A stretch of DNA of 64,000 nucleotides from Oscillospiraceae bacterium (GCA_017991935.1 JAGOPP010000007.1:8821-72820), one strand, 5' to 3'. Counted from the first letter of the stretch, positions 1 to 7,942 are shown. Translations and numbers: made by a program. The notes: generated by a model from the letters alone, not told the origin.

Positions 1-190
1 GGTCCTGATCCCGGTCGCGGTCCTGATCCCGGTCGCGGTCCTGATCTCGGTCCCAGTCCTTATCCCGGCACCGATCCCGATCCCAGTCCTTATCGCGGCA
101 CCGATCCCGATCCCAGTCCTTATCCCGGCACCGGTCCCGATCCCAGTCCTTATCCCGGCACCGATCCCGATCCCAGTCTTTATCCCGATC
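1..190 (-). repeat. 30-bp in-frame tandem repeats, then 18-bp units
   Basis: Read on the minus strand, about four copies of a 30-bp unit encode CRDKDWDRDR. They are followed by 18-bp units encoding DRDRDQ that continue past the window edge. All units keep the reading frame, so the array is coding and may vary in copy number between strains. Confidence 0.85.
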
Positions 191-1222
191 CTGCTCCGAA
201 TCTTGGTCTTGGTCCCAGCCGGGGATTCCGTCGTGGCAGGGTCCATCGCACAGGCCGCTCACGATGTCCAGCTTCGCGTAGAGCACATGCTCAAGCTGGG
301 TGATGCTGATGATCGTGCGATGGACCGACTTGTCGATTTCCAGCAGATCGCAGATGTTGCGGGCAAGCTTGATCCCGCACTGCAGTTTTTCACCCTCCGC
401 GTTGAGGATGTGGGCCAGAGCGGCCTCAATCGACGCGATGGATTCGATCAGATCGCAGACCCCGTTGCACTCCCCGTTGTCGCAGCAGGGGTGGCAAATC
501 TCATAGTTGCAGCAGCAAAGCTCCTCCATCCCGCAGAAATCAAGTTCAAAATACAGGATTCTCGGGTAGCAGCAGTGCTTTGTGGCGAGGAAAATCAGCG
601 GGAGCGCCGACCGGTCCCGCGTGCAGCAGGGATCAAACAGCAGATCTTCGAGCGTATACGCGGCGGGCACACAGAAGCTCTTCACCACGCAGTCGTTCGC
701 CGAATAGAGGATGACCTCCTGCGTCGGGCCGCAGCGCCGGATGACGGCATAGTACGGGGCGATCGACAGGACGCCCGCGTACTGCCCGGAGCAGATCTCC
801 TGAAGAATGCGGATGCAGCAGCCCTCCTTCGACACTTCGGCGATGGAGTCCTTAAAGGCGACCAGCAGCGTATCGTGTTCGCAGTTGTAGGAGAGCCCCT
901 CGATCTGCGCGCAGGGCCTGACGCAGCCTTTGATTTGCAGGCGGTCGATCTCTTTCATCTCGCGGTTGAGTTTATAGATGACGATCCCGAGCTTATCCAC
1001 GGAGGCCCAGAAGCAGTTTTCCGAGCTGTCGTAGCAGATGCTCGAGTACGGTTTATCGACCTCGAAGCAGGTCGAGGGGGTGAAGTCGCGGCGGAATCTG
1101 TAAATCTTACAGTCCTGCGGCATGGTCAGATAAAAAAAGCAGCCGTCAAAAGCAATTCCATGATACCGCTTGCAGAGGTCCGTGGGCAATGCGACGGTGT
1201 TGCGTGGTTCAAACGTATCCAA
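1..1222 (-). CDS. Cys-rich propeller-like protein with C-terminal Asp/Arg repeats (partial, 3' end outside window)
   Basis: A minus-strand frame stays open from a TTG at 1222 to the left edge (407 codons), so the C-terminus is missing. The TTG is chosen because GGAGGG lies 6 nt upstream; the first in-frame ATG is only codon 34. Residues 1-230 contain many Cys, often paired, and repeated strand patterns such as FDGCFFYL and SENCFWAS that look like beta-propeller blades. Residues about 253-335 form a helical domain with DLIESIASIEAALAHILN, nearly repeated in the divergent 87-residue protein at 1395. From residue about 344 the chain turns into Asp/Arg/Trp/Cys repeats. No known function is recognised. 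The helical domain and the sporulation-like promoters suggest a spore-surface protein; this is inference. Confidence 0.75.
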   Translation of the reverse strand, partial: MDTFEPRNTVALPTDLCKRYHGIAFDGCFFYLTMPQDCKIYRFRRDFTPSTCFEVDKPYSSICYDSSENCFWASVDKLGIVIYKLNREMKEIDRLQIKGCVRPCAQIEGLSYNCEHDTLLVAFKDSIAEVSKEGCCIRILQEICSGQYAGVLSIAPYYAVIRRCGPTQEVILYSANDCVVKSFCVPAAYTLEDLLFDPCCTRDRSALPLIFLATKHCCYPRILYFELDFCGMEELCCCNYEICHPCCDNGECNGVCDLIESIASIEAALAHILNAEGEKLQCGIKLARNICDLLEIDKSVHRTIISITQLEHVLYAKLDIVSGLCDGPCHDGIPGWDQDQDSEQDRDKDWDRDRCRDKDWDRDRCRDKDWDRDRCRDKDWDRDRCRDKDWDRDQDRDRDQDRDRDQD

Positions 1223-1265
1223 AAGTATCCCTCCAAATGTTGATAGAAAAAGGCGGTCTTTGGTT

Positions 1266-1274
1266 TATTGTATG
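1266..1274 (-). promoter_or_regulatory. Possible sigma-E/K-type -10 for the minus-strand gene
   Basis: The minus strand reads CATACAATA, which fits the mother-cell sigma-E -10 (CATACANT) and also the sigma-K pattern (CATAnnnTA). It lies about 44 nt upstream of the TTG start at 1222. No convincing -35 was found. Confidence 0.35.
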
Positions 1275-1315
1275 CGGTGCTTTACTCGATTGCGACAGCC
1301 CGGGACCGTGTGGAA

Positions 1316-1343
1316 ACGTCTGATAAAGCCACGGCATATACTA
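1316..1343 (+). promoter_or_regulatory. Possible sigma-K-type promoter for the 1395 gene
   Basis: CATATACTA at 1335-1343 fits the sigma-K -10 pattern CATAnnnTA. An AC dinucleotide at 1316-1317, 17 nt upstream, could serve as the very short sigma-K -35. The motif is weak in information content, but the gene downstream and its divergent neighbour both look spore-related. Confidence 0.35.
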
Positions 1344-1394
1344 TATCGGCAAGCGACGCTTGCCGCAGACTAAAATGATGTAGAGGTGCTTTTT

Positions 1395-1658
1395 ATGAGT
1401 ATGCCCGTTATCACTCCGGGAGAAGGATCCAGAGATCAGGCCATTACGGATTTGATTGAGTCCGTCGCGCTGCAGGAGACTGCGCTTTCCCATATCATGA
1501 ACGCCGAGGGCGAGAAGATCCAGTACTTCCGTGAAACGGCCGGTATCTCGCCCGCTCAGATGCTCGCCGTCAACGCGTCGGTTGAGTCGATGGTCAGAGC
1601 CATCACCAACCTGGAAGTAGTCCTCCAGACCAAGCTGGACCTGTTCGTCGACGAATAA
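1395..1658 (+). CDS. Small helical protein, spore-surface-associated family (87 aa)
   Basis: The ATG at 1395 is chosen because AGAGG ends 8 nt upstream; a GTG three codons earlier overlaps that site. The product is almost entirely helical. Its segment DLIESVALQETALSHIMN matches the helical domain of the divergently encoded repeat protein, and both continue with an NAEGEK motif, as seen in short clostridial proteins of unknown role. The protein lacks Cys, signal peptide and membrane segments. I infer that the two proteins may interact or pack together through this shared domain, perhaps on the spore. An intrinsic terminator follows at 1775. Confidence 0.75.
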   Translation: MSMPVITPGEGSRDQAITDLIESVALQETALSHIMNAEGEKIQYFRETAGISPAQMLAVNASVESMVRAITNLEVVLQTKLDLFVDE

Positions 1659-1774
1659 CCATCCCCTAAGCGCCTGACCGGGCGGAGCCGGTGAAAACCG
1701 CGGCGCTCGTCCTGCGCCGCCGGAAAGGAATCCCCGCGGCAAGCGCGGCCGGGCATTTTAAAGATAAAAAGATT

Positions 1775-1807
1775 GCGCGGGAGCCCGAAACGGCCCCCGC
1801 GCTTTTT
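1775..1807 (+). terminator. Intrinsic terminator
   Basis: GCGCGGG and CCCGCGC form a 7-bp stem with a GC-rich loop, followed directly by five T. It lies 117 nt after the stop of the 1395 gene. Confidence 0.7.
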
Positions 1808-2115
1808 AATGGGACTTTTTATGGGAAAGAGAATGACGGCCGCCCCGTGCCTCGTCTCTCTTGCGGCCGCCATGTCTTCGCGTTCCAAAGGCGGCGCGTT
1901 CCCGCCTCCAAAACGCTCACGCCGTCAGGCGCACTCCTAACTCAGGCACCCCCCGACACCGGCGCATTCCCAACTCCGGCGCATCTCCCAACTCCGGCGC
2001 ATTCCCGCCCCGAGGACGCCCCCGCCACCGGCGTACCCCCGTTCCCGGAGCGTTCCCGCCGGACGGCAGGGGCGGCAAAACCGGACAACCTATCCGGATT
2101 TTTTTCCCCAGCCTA
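1808..2115. other. Non-coding stretch with low-complexity short repeats
   Basis: No convincing gene. Positions about 1935-2010 contain three to four imperfect copies of a 17-18 bp unit (core GGCGCATTCCCAACTCC). Frames crossing it translate to Pro/Ala/Arg-rich text with no start signal. Confidence 0.5.
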
Positions 2116-2146
2116 TTGACTATGACGTAACGTTATGGTCTATATT
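2116..2146 (+). promoter_or_regulatory. MerR-type promoter with 19-bp spacer and operator dyad
   Basis: TTGACT (2116-2121) and TATATT (2141-2146) are separated by 19 bp, the elongated spacer typical of promoters activated by MerR proteins. The spacer holds an inverted repeat centred on TAACGTTA, with outer arms GAC and GTC. It precedes the TipA-like gene, so autoregulation is likely. Confidence 0.75.
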
Positions 2147-2235
2147 GTAGAGGATCGCTGGGCCGGGCTGATCCCCCATGGGCGGGGAGACGCCGGAAAC
2201 GCGATCGGGCATTTTGGGAAGGGAGGCGGGACGCC

Positions 2236-2994
2236 ATGGAATACAGCATCGACCGGCTGTCGAGACTTGCGGGGGTCAGCGTCCGCACGCTGCATTATTA
2301 TGACGAGATCGGGCTCTTGTCGCCCAAAAGGATCAGCGGCAACGGGTACCGGGTCTACGGGCAGAAAGAGGTCGATCTGCTGCAGCGGATTTTATTTTAC
2401 CGCGAGCTCGACCTGCCGCTCGCCGAGATCAAAAAGATCGTGCGGGCGAAAGAGTACGACGCCGACGCCGCCCTGCTGGGCCATCTGTCGGCGCTCAGGG
2501 AAAAAAGAAAACGCATAGACGCGCTGATCGCGAATGTGGAAAAAACCATTGCGGCTTCGAAAGGAGAGATCACGATGAACGACAAGGAAAAATTCGAGGG
2601 CTTTAAACAGAAGATGATCGACGACAACGAAAAGGCGTACGGCGCGGAGATCCGCGAGAAATACGGGGAGGACGCCGTGAAGGCGAGCAATCAAACATTC
2701 GCCGGCCTCACGAAGGAGCAGTTCGAGGAGCAGGAAAGCCTGCGTCTCCGAATCAACGATTCGCTGCGGACGGCGTTTGAGGCGGGGGACCCCGCCGCCG
2801 CGCTCGCGCAGGAGGTCTGCGAGATGCACCGGAGATGGCTTGGGTATTTTTGGCCCAGTTATTCCAAGGAGGCGCATCTCGGCCTCGCGCAGATGTATGT
2901 GGACGATCCCCGCTTCACCAAATATTATGACGAGCAGGCCGCCGTCGGCAGCGCCGCGTTTTTTCTGGAGGCCATGAAAATCTACTGCAAATGA
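2236..2994 (+). CDS. TipA-type MerR transcriptional activator (252 aa)
   Basis: Residues 1-70 are a MerR winged-helix domain (SIDRLSRLAGVSVRTLHYYD start, then a Y-R-V-Y wing). Residues 75-110 form the coiled-coil dimer helix. Residues 114-252 match the TipAS antibiotic-recognition domain, including the conserved EMHRRWLGYFW and DDPRFTKYYD stretches. TipA of Streptomyces is about 253 aa and binds thiopeptides covalently; which ligand is used here is unknown. GGGAGG precedes the ATG at 2236. An AAGGAG plus in-frame ATG at 2575, exactly at the domain border, suggests that the ligand domain is also made separately, as for TipAS. No transporter lies downstream; what follows is a tandem repeat and a convergent gene. 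Confidence 0.88.
   Translation: MEYSIDRLSRLAGVSVRTLHYYDEIGLLSPKRISGNGYRVYGQKEVDLLQRILFYRELDLPLAEIKKIVRAKEYDADAALLGHLSALREKRKRIDALIANVEKTIAASKGEITMNDKEKFEGFKQKMIDDNEKAYGAEIREKYGEDAVKASNQTFAGLTKEQFEEQESLRLRINDSLRTAFEAGDPAAALAQEVCEMHRRWLGYFWPSYSKEAHLGLAQMYVDDPRFTKYYDEQAAVGSAAFFLEAMKIYCK
2575..2994 (+). other. Internal start giving a TipAS-like ligand-binding protein (139 aa)
   Basis: AAAGGAG sits about 7 nt before an in-frame ATG (codon 114 of the regulator), at the junction of coiled coil and ligand domain. In Streptomyces, TipAS (144 aa) is made from such an internal start and is produced in large excess to sequester the drug. The site is visible; its use is inference. Confidence 0.55.
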
Positions 2995-2998
2995 GCGT

Positions 2999-3236
2999 AT
3001 CCGCCGGGGCCGTCCGCCGTTTCCGGATGGAACCGAGAGCCCTCGGCCGCTCGCCTTCCGCTTTCGGGGGAGGAATCCCGGCATACGCTCTCGGCCGGAG
3101 ATCCGCCGGGGCCGTGTCCGCCGTTTCCGGATGGAACCGAAGCCCCACGGCCGCTCGCCTTCCGCTTTCGGGGGAGGAATCCCGGCATACGCTCTCGGCC
3201 GGAGACCCGCCGGGGCTTCTTGCAAACCCGCGGGCG
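2999..3236. repeat. Two direct copies of a ~103-bp GC-rich repeat plus partial third
   Basis: Copies begin at 2999 and 3101 (ATCCGCCGGGGCCGT...) and agree almost completely over about 103 bp; a truncated third begins near 3205. The array fills the gap between the TipA-like gene and the convergent dismutase gene. Short frames inside it look spurious. Confidence 0.8.
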
Positions 3237-3863
3237 TCAGATGCCGCACGCCAGATAGCGCGCCTCCGCCTCCGGCCAATTCACGACGTTCCACCAGTCG
3301 TCGACGTAATCGACGCGCCGGTTGAAGTGCTTGAGATAATAGGCGTGCTCCCAGACGTCGATGGCGAGAATCGGGCAATGCCCGGCGGGCAGCGGCGTGT
3401 CCTGATTGGGCGTCGTGATGATTTTCAGATTGCCGCGGCGGTCCTTCACCAGCCACGCGTACCCCGAACCGAATACGGACATCGCCGCGGCGGTGAATCT
3501 CTCGCGGAACGCGTCGTATCCGCCGAAGGAGCGGTTGATCGCGCCGGCGAGCGCGCCGAACGGCTGCACCCCGCTGGGCGGCATCAGGCCGTTGAAGTAA
3601 AAGCGGTGGTTGTACACCCCGCCGGCGTTCTGCGAAATCGGCGTGCCGATCCGCGCGGGCAGGCTGCCCGCGCGGACGATCAGCTGCTCGAGAGAAAGGT
3701 TTTGCAGCCGCGGATAATCTTCCAGCACGACGTTCAGGTTGTCGACGTAGGTCTGCAAATGCTTGCCGTGGTGCACAAGCATCGTCTGTTCGTCGATGTA
3801 CGGCTCCAGCGCGTGATAAGAATACGGCAGCGGCGCATTCACAAAAAGATAGCGATCATTCAA
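3237..3863 (-). CDS. sodA: Superoxide dismutase, Fe/Mn family (208 aa)
   Basis: Disproportionates superoxide in the cytoplasm. Metal ligands are visible: His31 (in VHHGKH), His86 (in GGVYNH), Asp169 and His173 (DVWEH), with the gateway Tyr39. GG before the second His, and Gln in NQDTPL, favour a Mn-type or cambialistic enzyme over a strict Fe enzyme. The TTG at 3863 is preferred because GGGGGGAG lies about 6 nt upstream, giving the usual family length; longer upstream extensions have no signal. It is convergent to the TipA-like gene and heads an oxidative-stress region with thioredoxin and rubrerythrin. Confidence 0.9.
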   Translation of the reverse strand: MNDRYLFVNAPLPYSYHALEPYIDEQTMLVHHGKHLQTYVDNLNVVLEDYPRLQNLSLEQLIVRAGSLPARIGTPISQNAGGVYNHRFYFNGLMPPSGVQPFGALAGAINRSFGGYDAFRERFTAAAMSVFGSGYAWLVKDRRGNLKIITTPNQDTPLPAGHCPILAIDVWEHAYYLKHFNRRVDYVDDWWNVVNWPEAEARYLACGI

Positions 3864-4224
3864 AAAAATCTCCCCCCTTGGCCCTATCATATGCCGGGGC
3901 GGGGGCGGGATTGATGCGGGGCGCGGGATTTTTTCCCGCGCCGTTTTTATGGGCCGACATAAGCCCGGCCCGGCCATCCGGGAGCGCCCGCCGCGGGCCG
4001 GCATGAGCGGGTCCCGTGAAAAACCGTTTTTTAAAGAAAAAAATTCCAAGCGGCGCCGGGCGTTTGGTGCGTTTGTCACGGAAGCAACGGGAAAATCGGC
4101 GTATGATCGGTTTATCCCCACGGGAGAGGCCGCAAAAAAGATTCGCTCGGTGAGTTTATCACGGAAAAAGAGCAAAAAATTGTGTATCCTAATTCTCAGA
4201 TGAGAAAAAGGAGATGGAACGAAG
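3864..4224. other. Divergent intergenic region with a strong hairpin
   Basis: A 9-bp perfect stem (GGCGCGGGA/TCCCGCGCC, 3920-3942) with a T-rich loop, followed by five T on the plus strand, resembles a terminator. It lies 57 nt upstream of the dismutase start. The right half is AT-rich and should hold the promoter of the ferredoxin-thioredoxin pair; no clear -35/-10 pair was identified. No gene seen. Confidence 0.5.
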
Positions 4225-4458
4225 ATGCCTTTTGAATCTGGGCGCGGCGAGGATGCTGCGGAGCATCCGGGGAAGAAGCTCACGGTGAACGTGGACCGGT
4301 GTCCCCAGAGCCACTCCTGCCCCTCGGTAAAAGTGTGTCCGGCGGGCGCGCTCGCGCAGGAGGGATTCCACGCGCCGACGGTGGATCAGGAAAAATGTAT
4401 CCGCTGCGGGAAATGCGTAAAGACCTGCCGAAAAAAAGTGTTGATTTTAGAAAAATGA
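4225..4458 (+). CDS. Small 2[4Fe-4S]-type ferredoxin-like protein (77 aa)
   Basis: Cytoplasmic electron carrier. The C-terminal half has a normal cluster motif CIRCGKCVKTC. The first motif is irregular: CPQSHSCPSVKVCPAGAL places three Cys in front of the CP with unusual spacing, so the first cluster may be atypical or absent. AAGGAG lies 11 nt before the ATG at 4225; another ATG between them is out of frame. It is followed after 22 nt by thioredoxin and probably co-transcribed with it. The partner reductase is not evident in the window. Confidence 0.8.
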   Translation: MPFESGRGEDAAEHPGKKLTVNVDRCPQSHSCPSVKVCPAGALAQEGFHAPTVDQEKCIRCGKCVKTCRKKVLILEK

Positions 4459-4480
4459 TTTCTGCTTAGGAGGTAACGAA

Positions 4481-4789
4481 ATGTCTGTATTAACGATTAC
4501 GAAAGAAAATTTTCAGGAAGAGGTTATGAAAAGCGAGAAACCCGTGCTGCTGGACTTCTGGGCCAGCTGGTGCGGACCGTGCCGGATGGTCTCTCCCACC
4601 GTCGACGAGATCGCCGAGGAGATGCCCGACATCAAGGTTGGAAAAGTGAACGTCGACGAGCAGCAGGAGCTGGCCTCCGCCTTTAACGTCATGAGCATCC
4701 CGACCCTGATCGTCATGGAGAACGGAAAGGTCGTCGATCAGGCGGTGGGCGTTAGGCCGAAGCGCCAGATCGTTTCGATGCTTCCCTGA
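4481..4789 (+). CDS. trxA: Thioredoxin (102 aa)
   Basis: General protein-disulfide reductase of the cytoplasm. It has the canonical active site WCGPC after a DFWAS strand, the cis-Pro in SIPTLIVM, and full family length. TAGGAGG is 6-7 nt before the ATG. It follows the small ferredoxin in a two-gene unit ended by the bidirectional hairpin at 4801. Thioredoxin next to a ferredoxin and dismutase fits thiol and oxygen-stress repair in an anaerobe. Confidence 0.95.
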   Translation: MSVLTITKENFQEEVMKSEKPVLLDFWASWCGPCRMVSPTVDEIAEEMPDIKVGKVNVDEQQELASAFNVMSIPTLIVMENGKVVDQAVGVRPKRQIVSMLP

Positions 4790-4800
4790 AGATGGAACAT

Positions 4801-4840
4801 AAAAAGAGATCGCCCGGTTTTCCGGGCGACCTCTTTTCTT
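4801..4840. terminator. Bidirectional terminator between trxA and the Crp/Fnr gene
   Basis: A 12-bp stem (GAGATCGCCCGG/CCGGGCGACCTC, one mismatch) with loop TTTT is flanked by A-run and T-run, so it can end both convergent transcripts. Confidence 0.85.
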
Positions 4841-5495
4841 ATTCGGAAAGCCGCCGCAGCCGCCCCCGGTCTTTGAGCTCGATGGCGCCCCGCGTGAGGC
4901 TCACCATGCCCTCCGACTGGAAATAGCGCAGCATCCTTGTGACCACCTCGCGCGCCGTGCCCATATGGGCGGCGATCCGGTCGTGGGTGATGCGCAGCGT
5001 GTCGCCGCCGTCGAGCGCGCTCTCTTCTAAGAGAAACGCGGCCAGCCGCCGGTCGAAGCTCTTCCACATGATCTGCTCGATCAGCCACATGACCTCCGAA
5101 AAGCGCGACGCCATGACCTGATTCGTGTAATTCGCGACGGCGGCGGAGGAATCCATCAGCCTCTTGTAGACGTCCGCCGGGATCACCCAGAGCTCCGCAT
5201 CCTTTTCGGCCTCGATCGTGACGTCGAACTGGATGTTCCGCATCATGCAGGAGGCGGAAAACAGGCAGATGTCCCGCTCAAACAGGCGGTAGATCGTGAT
5301 CTCCTTGCCCTCGTCCGAGAGGATGAACGCCCGCAGCTGGCCGGAGCGGACCAGAAAAAGCCCGATGCAGTCCGACGAGCCGCTGTGCAGCAGCGTGCCC
5401 TTGGGCGCGGTGCGCGGAAGCGCCGCCTGCGTGAGCAGCGCCCGCTCGGCGTCGGTCAGTTTGCCCCAGATCGGAAAATAGCGCTCCAGTTCCAT
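4839..5495 (-). CDS. Crp/Fnr-family transcriptional regulator (218 aa)
   Basis: Residues about 20-130 form a cyclic-nucleotide-binding-type beta roll. Residues 150-215 are the Crp winged helix, with the recognition segment [17 protein letters not shown]. There is no N-terminal cluster-binding Cys set as in Fnr; two Cys (SASCMM, DCIG) lie inside the sensor domain. This matches clostridial regulators of rubredoxin/rubrerythrin or hcp genes, and the divergent neighbour is a rubredoxin fusion, so regulation of that operon by redox or nitrosative stress is a reasonable inference. The ATG at 5495 has a GGGGGTA-type site upstream. Confidence 0.88.
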   Translation of the reverse strand: MELERYFPIWGKLTDAERALLTQAALPRTAPKGTLLHSGSSDCIGLFLVRSGQLRAFILSDEGKEITIYRLFERDICLFSASCMMRNIQFDVTIEAEKDAELWVIPADVYKRLMDSSAAVANYTNQVMASRFSEVMWLIEQIMWKSFDRRLAAFLLEESALDGGDTLRITHDRIAAHMGTAREVVTRMLRYFQSEGMVSLTRGAIELKDRGRLRRLSE

Positions 5496-5809
5496 GCCGT
5501 ACCCCCTTTTTTATCAAAAATATGATACCTCTTTTTTTTCCATTCGTCAAACCGGGAGCGGGCGTCCCCGAAGGCCTTCTTTTTGGATGGCCCGCGCATA
5601 TGCCGGGGCCGGGAACCGGGGACGGGTTTTGCCATGGCGTCTTGGCTTTGCGGAGTCCTCGCGTTCCGGCAAGTTTCTCGAGCACAGGTATAATAAATTT
5701 CAATTTAAATAAGAACTATTATCATTTAAGTGACTTTATCACGGAAATTCCCCGCCCAAAACGGTATTTTATAAATGCAATCAAACACCGAGAAGAGGAG
5801 GCCGATGCT
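5496..5809. other. Divergent promoter region, AT-rich toward the rubredoxin operon
   Basis: No gene. Positions 5690-5780 are strikingly AT-rich and presumably carry the rubredoxin operon promoter and regulator site. I could not define a convincing -35/-10 pair or a PerR/Fnr box. Confidence 0.4.
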
Positions 5810-6502
5810 ATGAAAAAATATGTCTGCACCGTCTGCGGATTTGTCTACGACGAGGCGAAAGGCATCCCCGAGGCCGGCATCGCACCGGGGACAAAATGGG
5901 AGGATCTGCCCGCGGATTGGGTCTGCCCCATCTGCGGGGCCGCGAAGGCGGAATTTAAAGAGCAGGCCGCCGCCCCGGCCGCCGCGCCAAAAAAACCGCT
6001 GCCCGCCGCGGAAACCGGGGCGGGGACGCCCGCGGAGGCGGAGACGGACTGGAGGGAGCTCTCCGCGCTCGAGATGGGCGCGCTGTGCTCCAATCTGGCG
6101 AAGGGGTGCGAAAAACAGTATAAACCCGAGGCGGCGGCGCTGTTTACCGAGCTTGCCGGATATTTTAAGGCGGTCTCCGCGCCCGCGGAGGAGCCGGATT
6201 CCGGAGAGCTGCTCTCCCTGATCGAAAAAGATCTTGAGGAGGGCATCCCGGCCGCCGGCGACGCCGCGAGGGCCGCGGGGGACCGCGGCGCGCTGCGGGC
6301 GCTCACTTGGGACGAAAAAGTCACGCGCATCCTGAGATCCCTCTTGACCCGCTACGAAAAAGAGGGGGAGACGATGGTTCAAAACACCGGCGTTTTCGTC
6401 TGTACGATCTGCGGGTTTGTCTATGTGGGCGACGATCCGCCCGCGCTTTGCCCGGTGTGCAAGGTGCCCGGCTGGAAATTTGAAAAAATCGAGGGGAGAT
6501 GA
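5810..6502 (+). CDS. Two-domain rubredoxin protein (230 aa)
   Basis: Residues 1-52 are a complete rubredoxin (CTVCG...CPICG). Residues 55-80 are an Ala/Pro linker, 80-185 a helical domain, and 195-230 a second minimal rubredoxin-like ribbon (CTICG...CPVCK) as found at the C-terminus of rubrerythrins. It probably shuttles electrons to peroxide or superoxide reductases. The start at 5810 is the ATG before KKYVCTVC, with GAGGAGG upstream; a longer frame exists but has no signal. An in-frame ATG at 6374 with its own GGGGGAG precedes the second ribbon. The stop codon nearly abuts the next gene, so the two form one operon. Confidence 0.88.
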   Translation: MKKYVCTVCGFVYDEAKGIPEAGIAPGTKWEDLPADWVCPICGAAKAEFKEQAAAPAAAPKKPLPAAETGAGTPAEAETDWRELSALEMGALCSNLAKGCEKQYKPEAAALFTELAGYFKAVSAPAEEPDSGELLSLIEKDLEEGIPAAGDAARAAGDRGALRALTWDEKVTRILRSLLTRYEKEGETMVQNTGVFVCTICGFVYVGDDPPALCPVCKVPGWKFEKIEGR

Positions 6503-6507
6503 CGGGG

Positions 6508-7665
6508 ATGACGAAAAAATACGCGGTGAGAAATATCCGCCTGTGCAGCAAGGACTGTCTGTGCCTCTATGTCTGCCCCACCGGCGCGACGGATACGGAA
6601 AACAGCGTCATCGACGTGACCAAATGCACCGGCTGCGGCGTGTGCGCCGAGGCCTGCCCGTCCGGGGCGATCTCCATGGTGCCGGAGGAGCTTCCGGCCC
6701 AGCAAACACACGGTGCGGCCGTCACCGGGGCGATGAGCATGCTATTTCGAAGCAAATCCCGGCAGGAGAGCATCGCCGCGGGCTTGCCCGGAAAGCTCGG
6801 CGCCGCGCTCGAAAAATCGAGCCGCATCATGGCGGAGGATCTGATCCGCGAGGCCGGGTATATGCTGCCCCAGAGCGGCAACGCCCGCCGATTTTTAACC
6901 TCGCTGCTGGATCGCCCGCAGGACGGGGAATTCCCGCGCGCGGCGGTCGAAAAACTTTTAAATCTGCTGAAAACGAACGACGAAACGGAGGAAAAGAAGA
7001 TGGAAAAATGGAAATGCGGAGTCTGCGGATACGTGCACGAAGGGCCCCTGCCGGAGGGCTTCACCTGTCCCCGCTGCGGGCAGCCCGCGAGCGCGTTTGT
7101 AAAGATGGAGGAGGAGCCCGCCAAGACCGGTAACCGCTACGCGGGGACCAAGACCGAAAAGAATCTGGCGGACGCCTTTGCGGGCGAGAGTCAGGCGCGC
7201 AACAAATATACGTATTTCGCGGAGGTCGCGGGCCGAGAGGGCTTCGACCAGCTCGCGGAGCTGTTCCTGCATACCGCCCGCAACGAGCAGGAGCACGCGC
7301 GGGTGTGGTTTGAGGAGCTCGGCCATATCGGTCATACCACCGAAAACCTGACCGCCGCCGCCGACGGGGAAAACTACGAGTGGACGGACATGTACGACCG
7401 CTTCGCCAAGGATGCGGACGAGGAGGGCTTCCCGGAGCTGGCAGCTCGTTTCCGCCGCGTCGCCGCGATCGAGAGGACGCACGAGGAGCGCTACCGCGCG
7501 CTGCTCAAAAACGTGGAGATGCGGCAGGTCTTTGAGAAGGGCGAGGAGACCATTTGGGAGTGCCGCGTCTGCGGGCATCTGGTCATGGGCAAAAAGGCCC
7601 CGGAGGTCTGCCCGGTCTGCAAAAACAGCCAGAGCTATTTCGAGGTCAGAAAAGAAAATTACTGA
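6508..7665 (+). CDS. Ferredoxin-rubredoxin-rubrerythrin fusion (385 aa)
   Basis: Domains in order: 2[4Fe-4S] ferredoxin-like (residues 1-60; [11 protein letters not shown] is clear, the first motif is irregular), a helical spacer (70-160), a rubredoxin-like ribbon (165-205, CGVCG...CPRCG), the di-iron rubrerythrin four-helix bundle (210-345, with the iron-binding NEQEHAR), and a second ribbon (350-385, CRVCG...CPVC). It most likely reduces H2O2 in the cytoplasm with electrons passed along its own cofactors. The ATG at 6508 has GGGGAG 9 nt upstream; an ATG at 6499 overlaps the previous stop but is too close to that site. An in-frame ATG at 7000 with GGAGG marks the border to the classical reverse-rubrerythrin layout. 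Confidence 0.88.
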   Translation: MTKKYAVRNIRLCSKDCLCLYVCPTGATDTENSVIDVTKCTGCGVCAEACPSGAISMVPEELPAQQTHGAAVTGAMSMLFRSKSRQESIAAGLPGKLGAALEKSSRIMAEDLIREAGYMLPQSGNARRFLTSLLDRPQDGEFPRAAVEKLLNLLKTNDETEEKKMEKWKCGVCGYVHEGPLPEGFTCPRCGQPASAFVKMEEEPAKTGNRYAGTKTEKNLADAFAGESQARNKYTYFAEVAGREGFDQLAELFLHTARNEQEHARVWFEELGHIGHTTENLTAAADGENYEWTDMYDRFAKDADEEGFPELAARFRRVAAIERTHEERYRALLKNVEMRQVFEKGEETIWECRVCGHLVMGKKAPEVCPVCKNSQSYFEVRKENY

Positions 7666-7686
7666 GCCGGCCCGCCGGCTCTCGTC

Positions 7687-7726
7687 CGTCCGGACTCGCG
7701 GAAACCCGCGGGCCCGGACGTTTTTT
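7687..7726 (+). terminator. Terminator of the rubredoxin/rubrerythrin operon
   Basis: CGTCCGG...CCGGACG stem reinforced by an inner CGCGG/CCGCG stem, followed by six T. Confidence 0.8.
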
Positions 7727-7838
7727 GTGGGAAGAGGTTACCGTCTTCTCAGCGGCGCCCCACCTCGGACATCCGCATTCTCCGGACGCTTTGGGGCGCG
7801 CCGGGCCTCCGTGCTCAAAGGCCGCCGAATACTCCAAA

Positions 7839-7878
7839 GAAGGCGCCCCGTCGAGAAGACGGGACGCCTTCTGTTTTT
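7839..7878. terminator. Hairpin terminator downstream of atpC
   Basis: GAAGGCG...CGCCTTC plus an inner CCCGTC/GACGGG stem. The T-run is strongest on the plus strand, but it lies just past the atpC stop (minus) and probably ends the ATP synthase transcript too. Confidence 0.6.
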
Positions 7879-7942
7879 CTTCATCCGGTTTGTCTCCGGG
7901 GAGCCGCGATTCCCCGTCAAGCGAAGTTTTCCGGCTTCCGGC

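Noticed and set aside
203..1243. Long plus-strand open frame opposite the Cys-rich repeat protein
   Set aside because: The minus strand frame has a ribosome site, Cys patterning, coding repeats and a domain shared with a neighbour; the plus frame has no homology and no start signal.
5496..5809. PerR or Fnr box upstream of the rubredoxin operon
   Set aside because: The region is AT-rich but no site matches either consensus closely enough.
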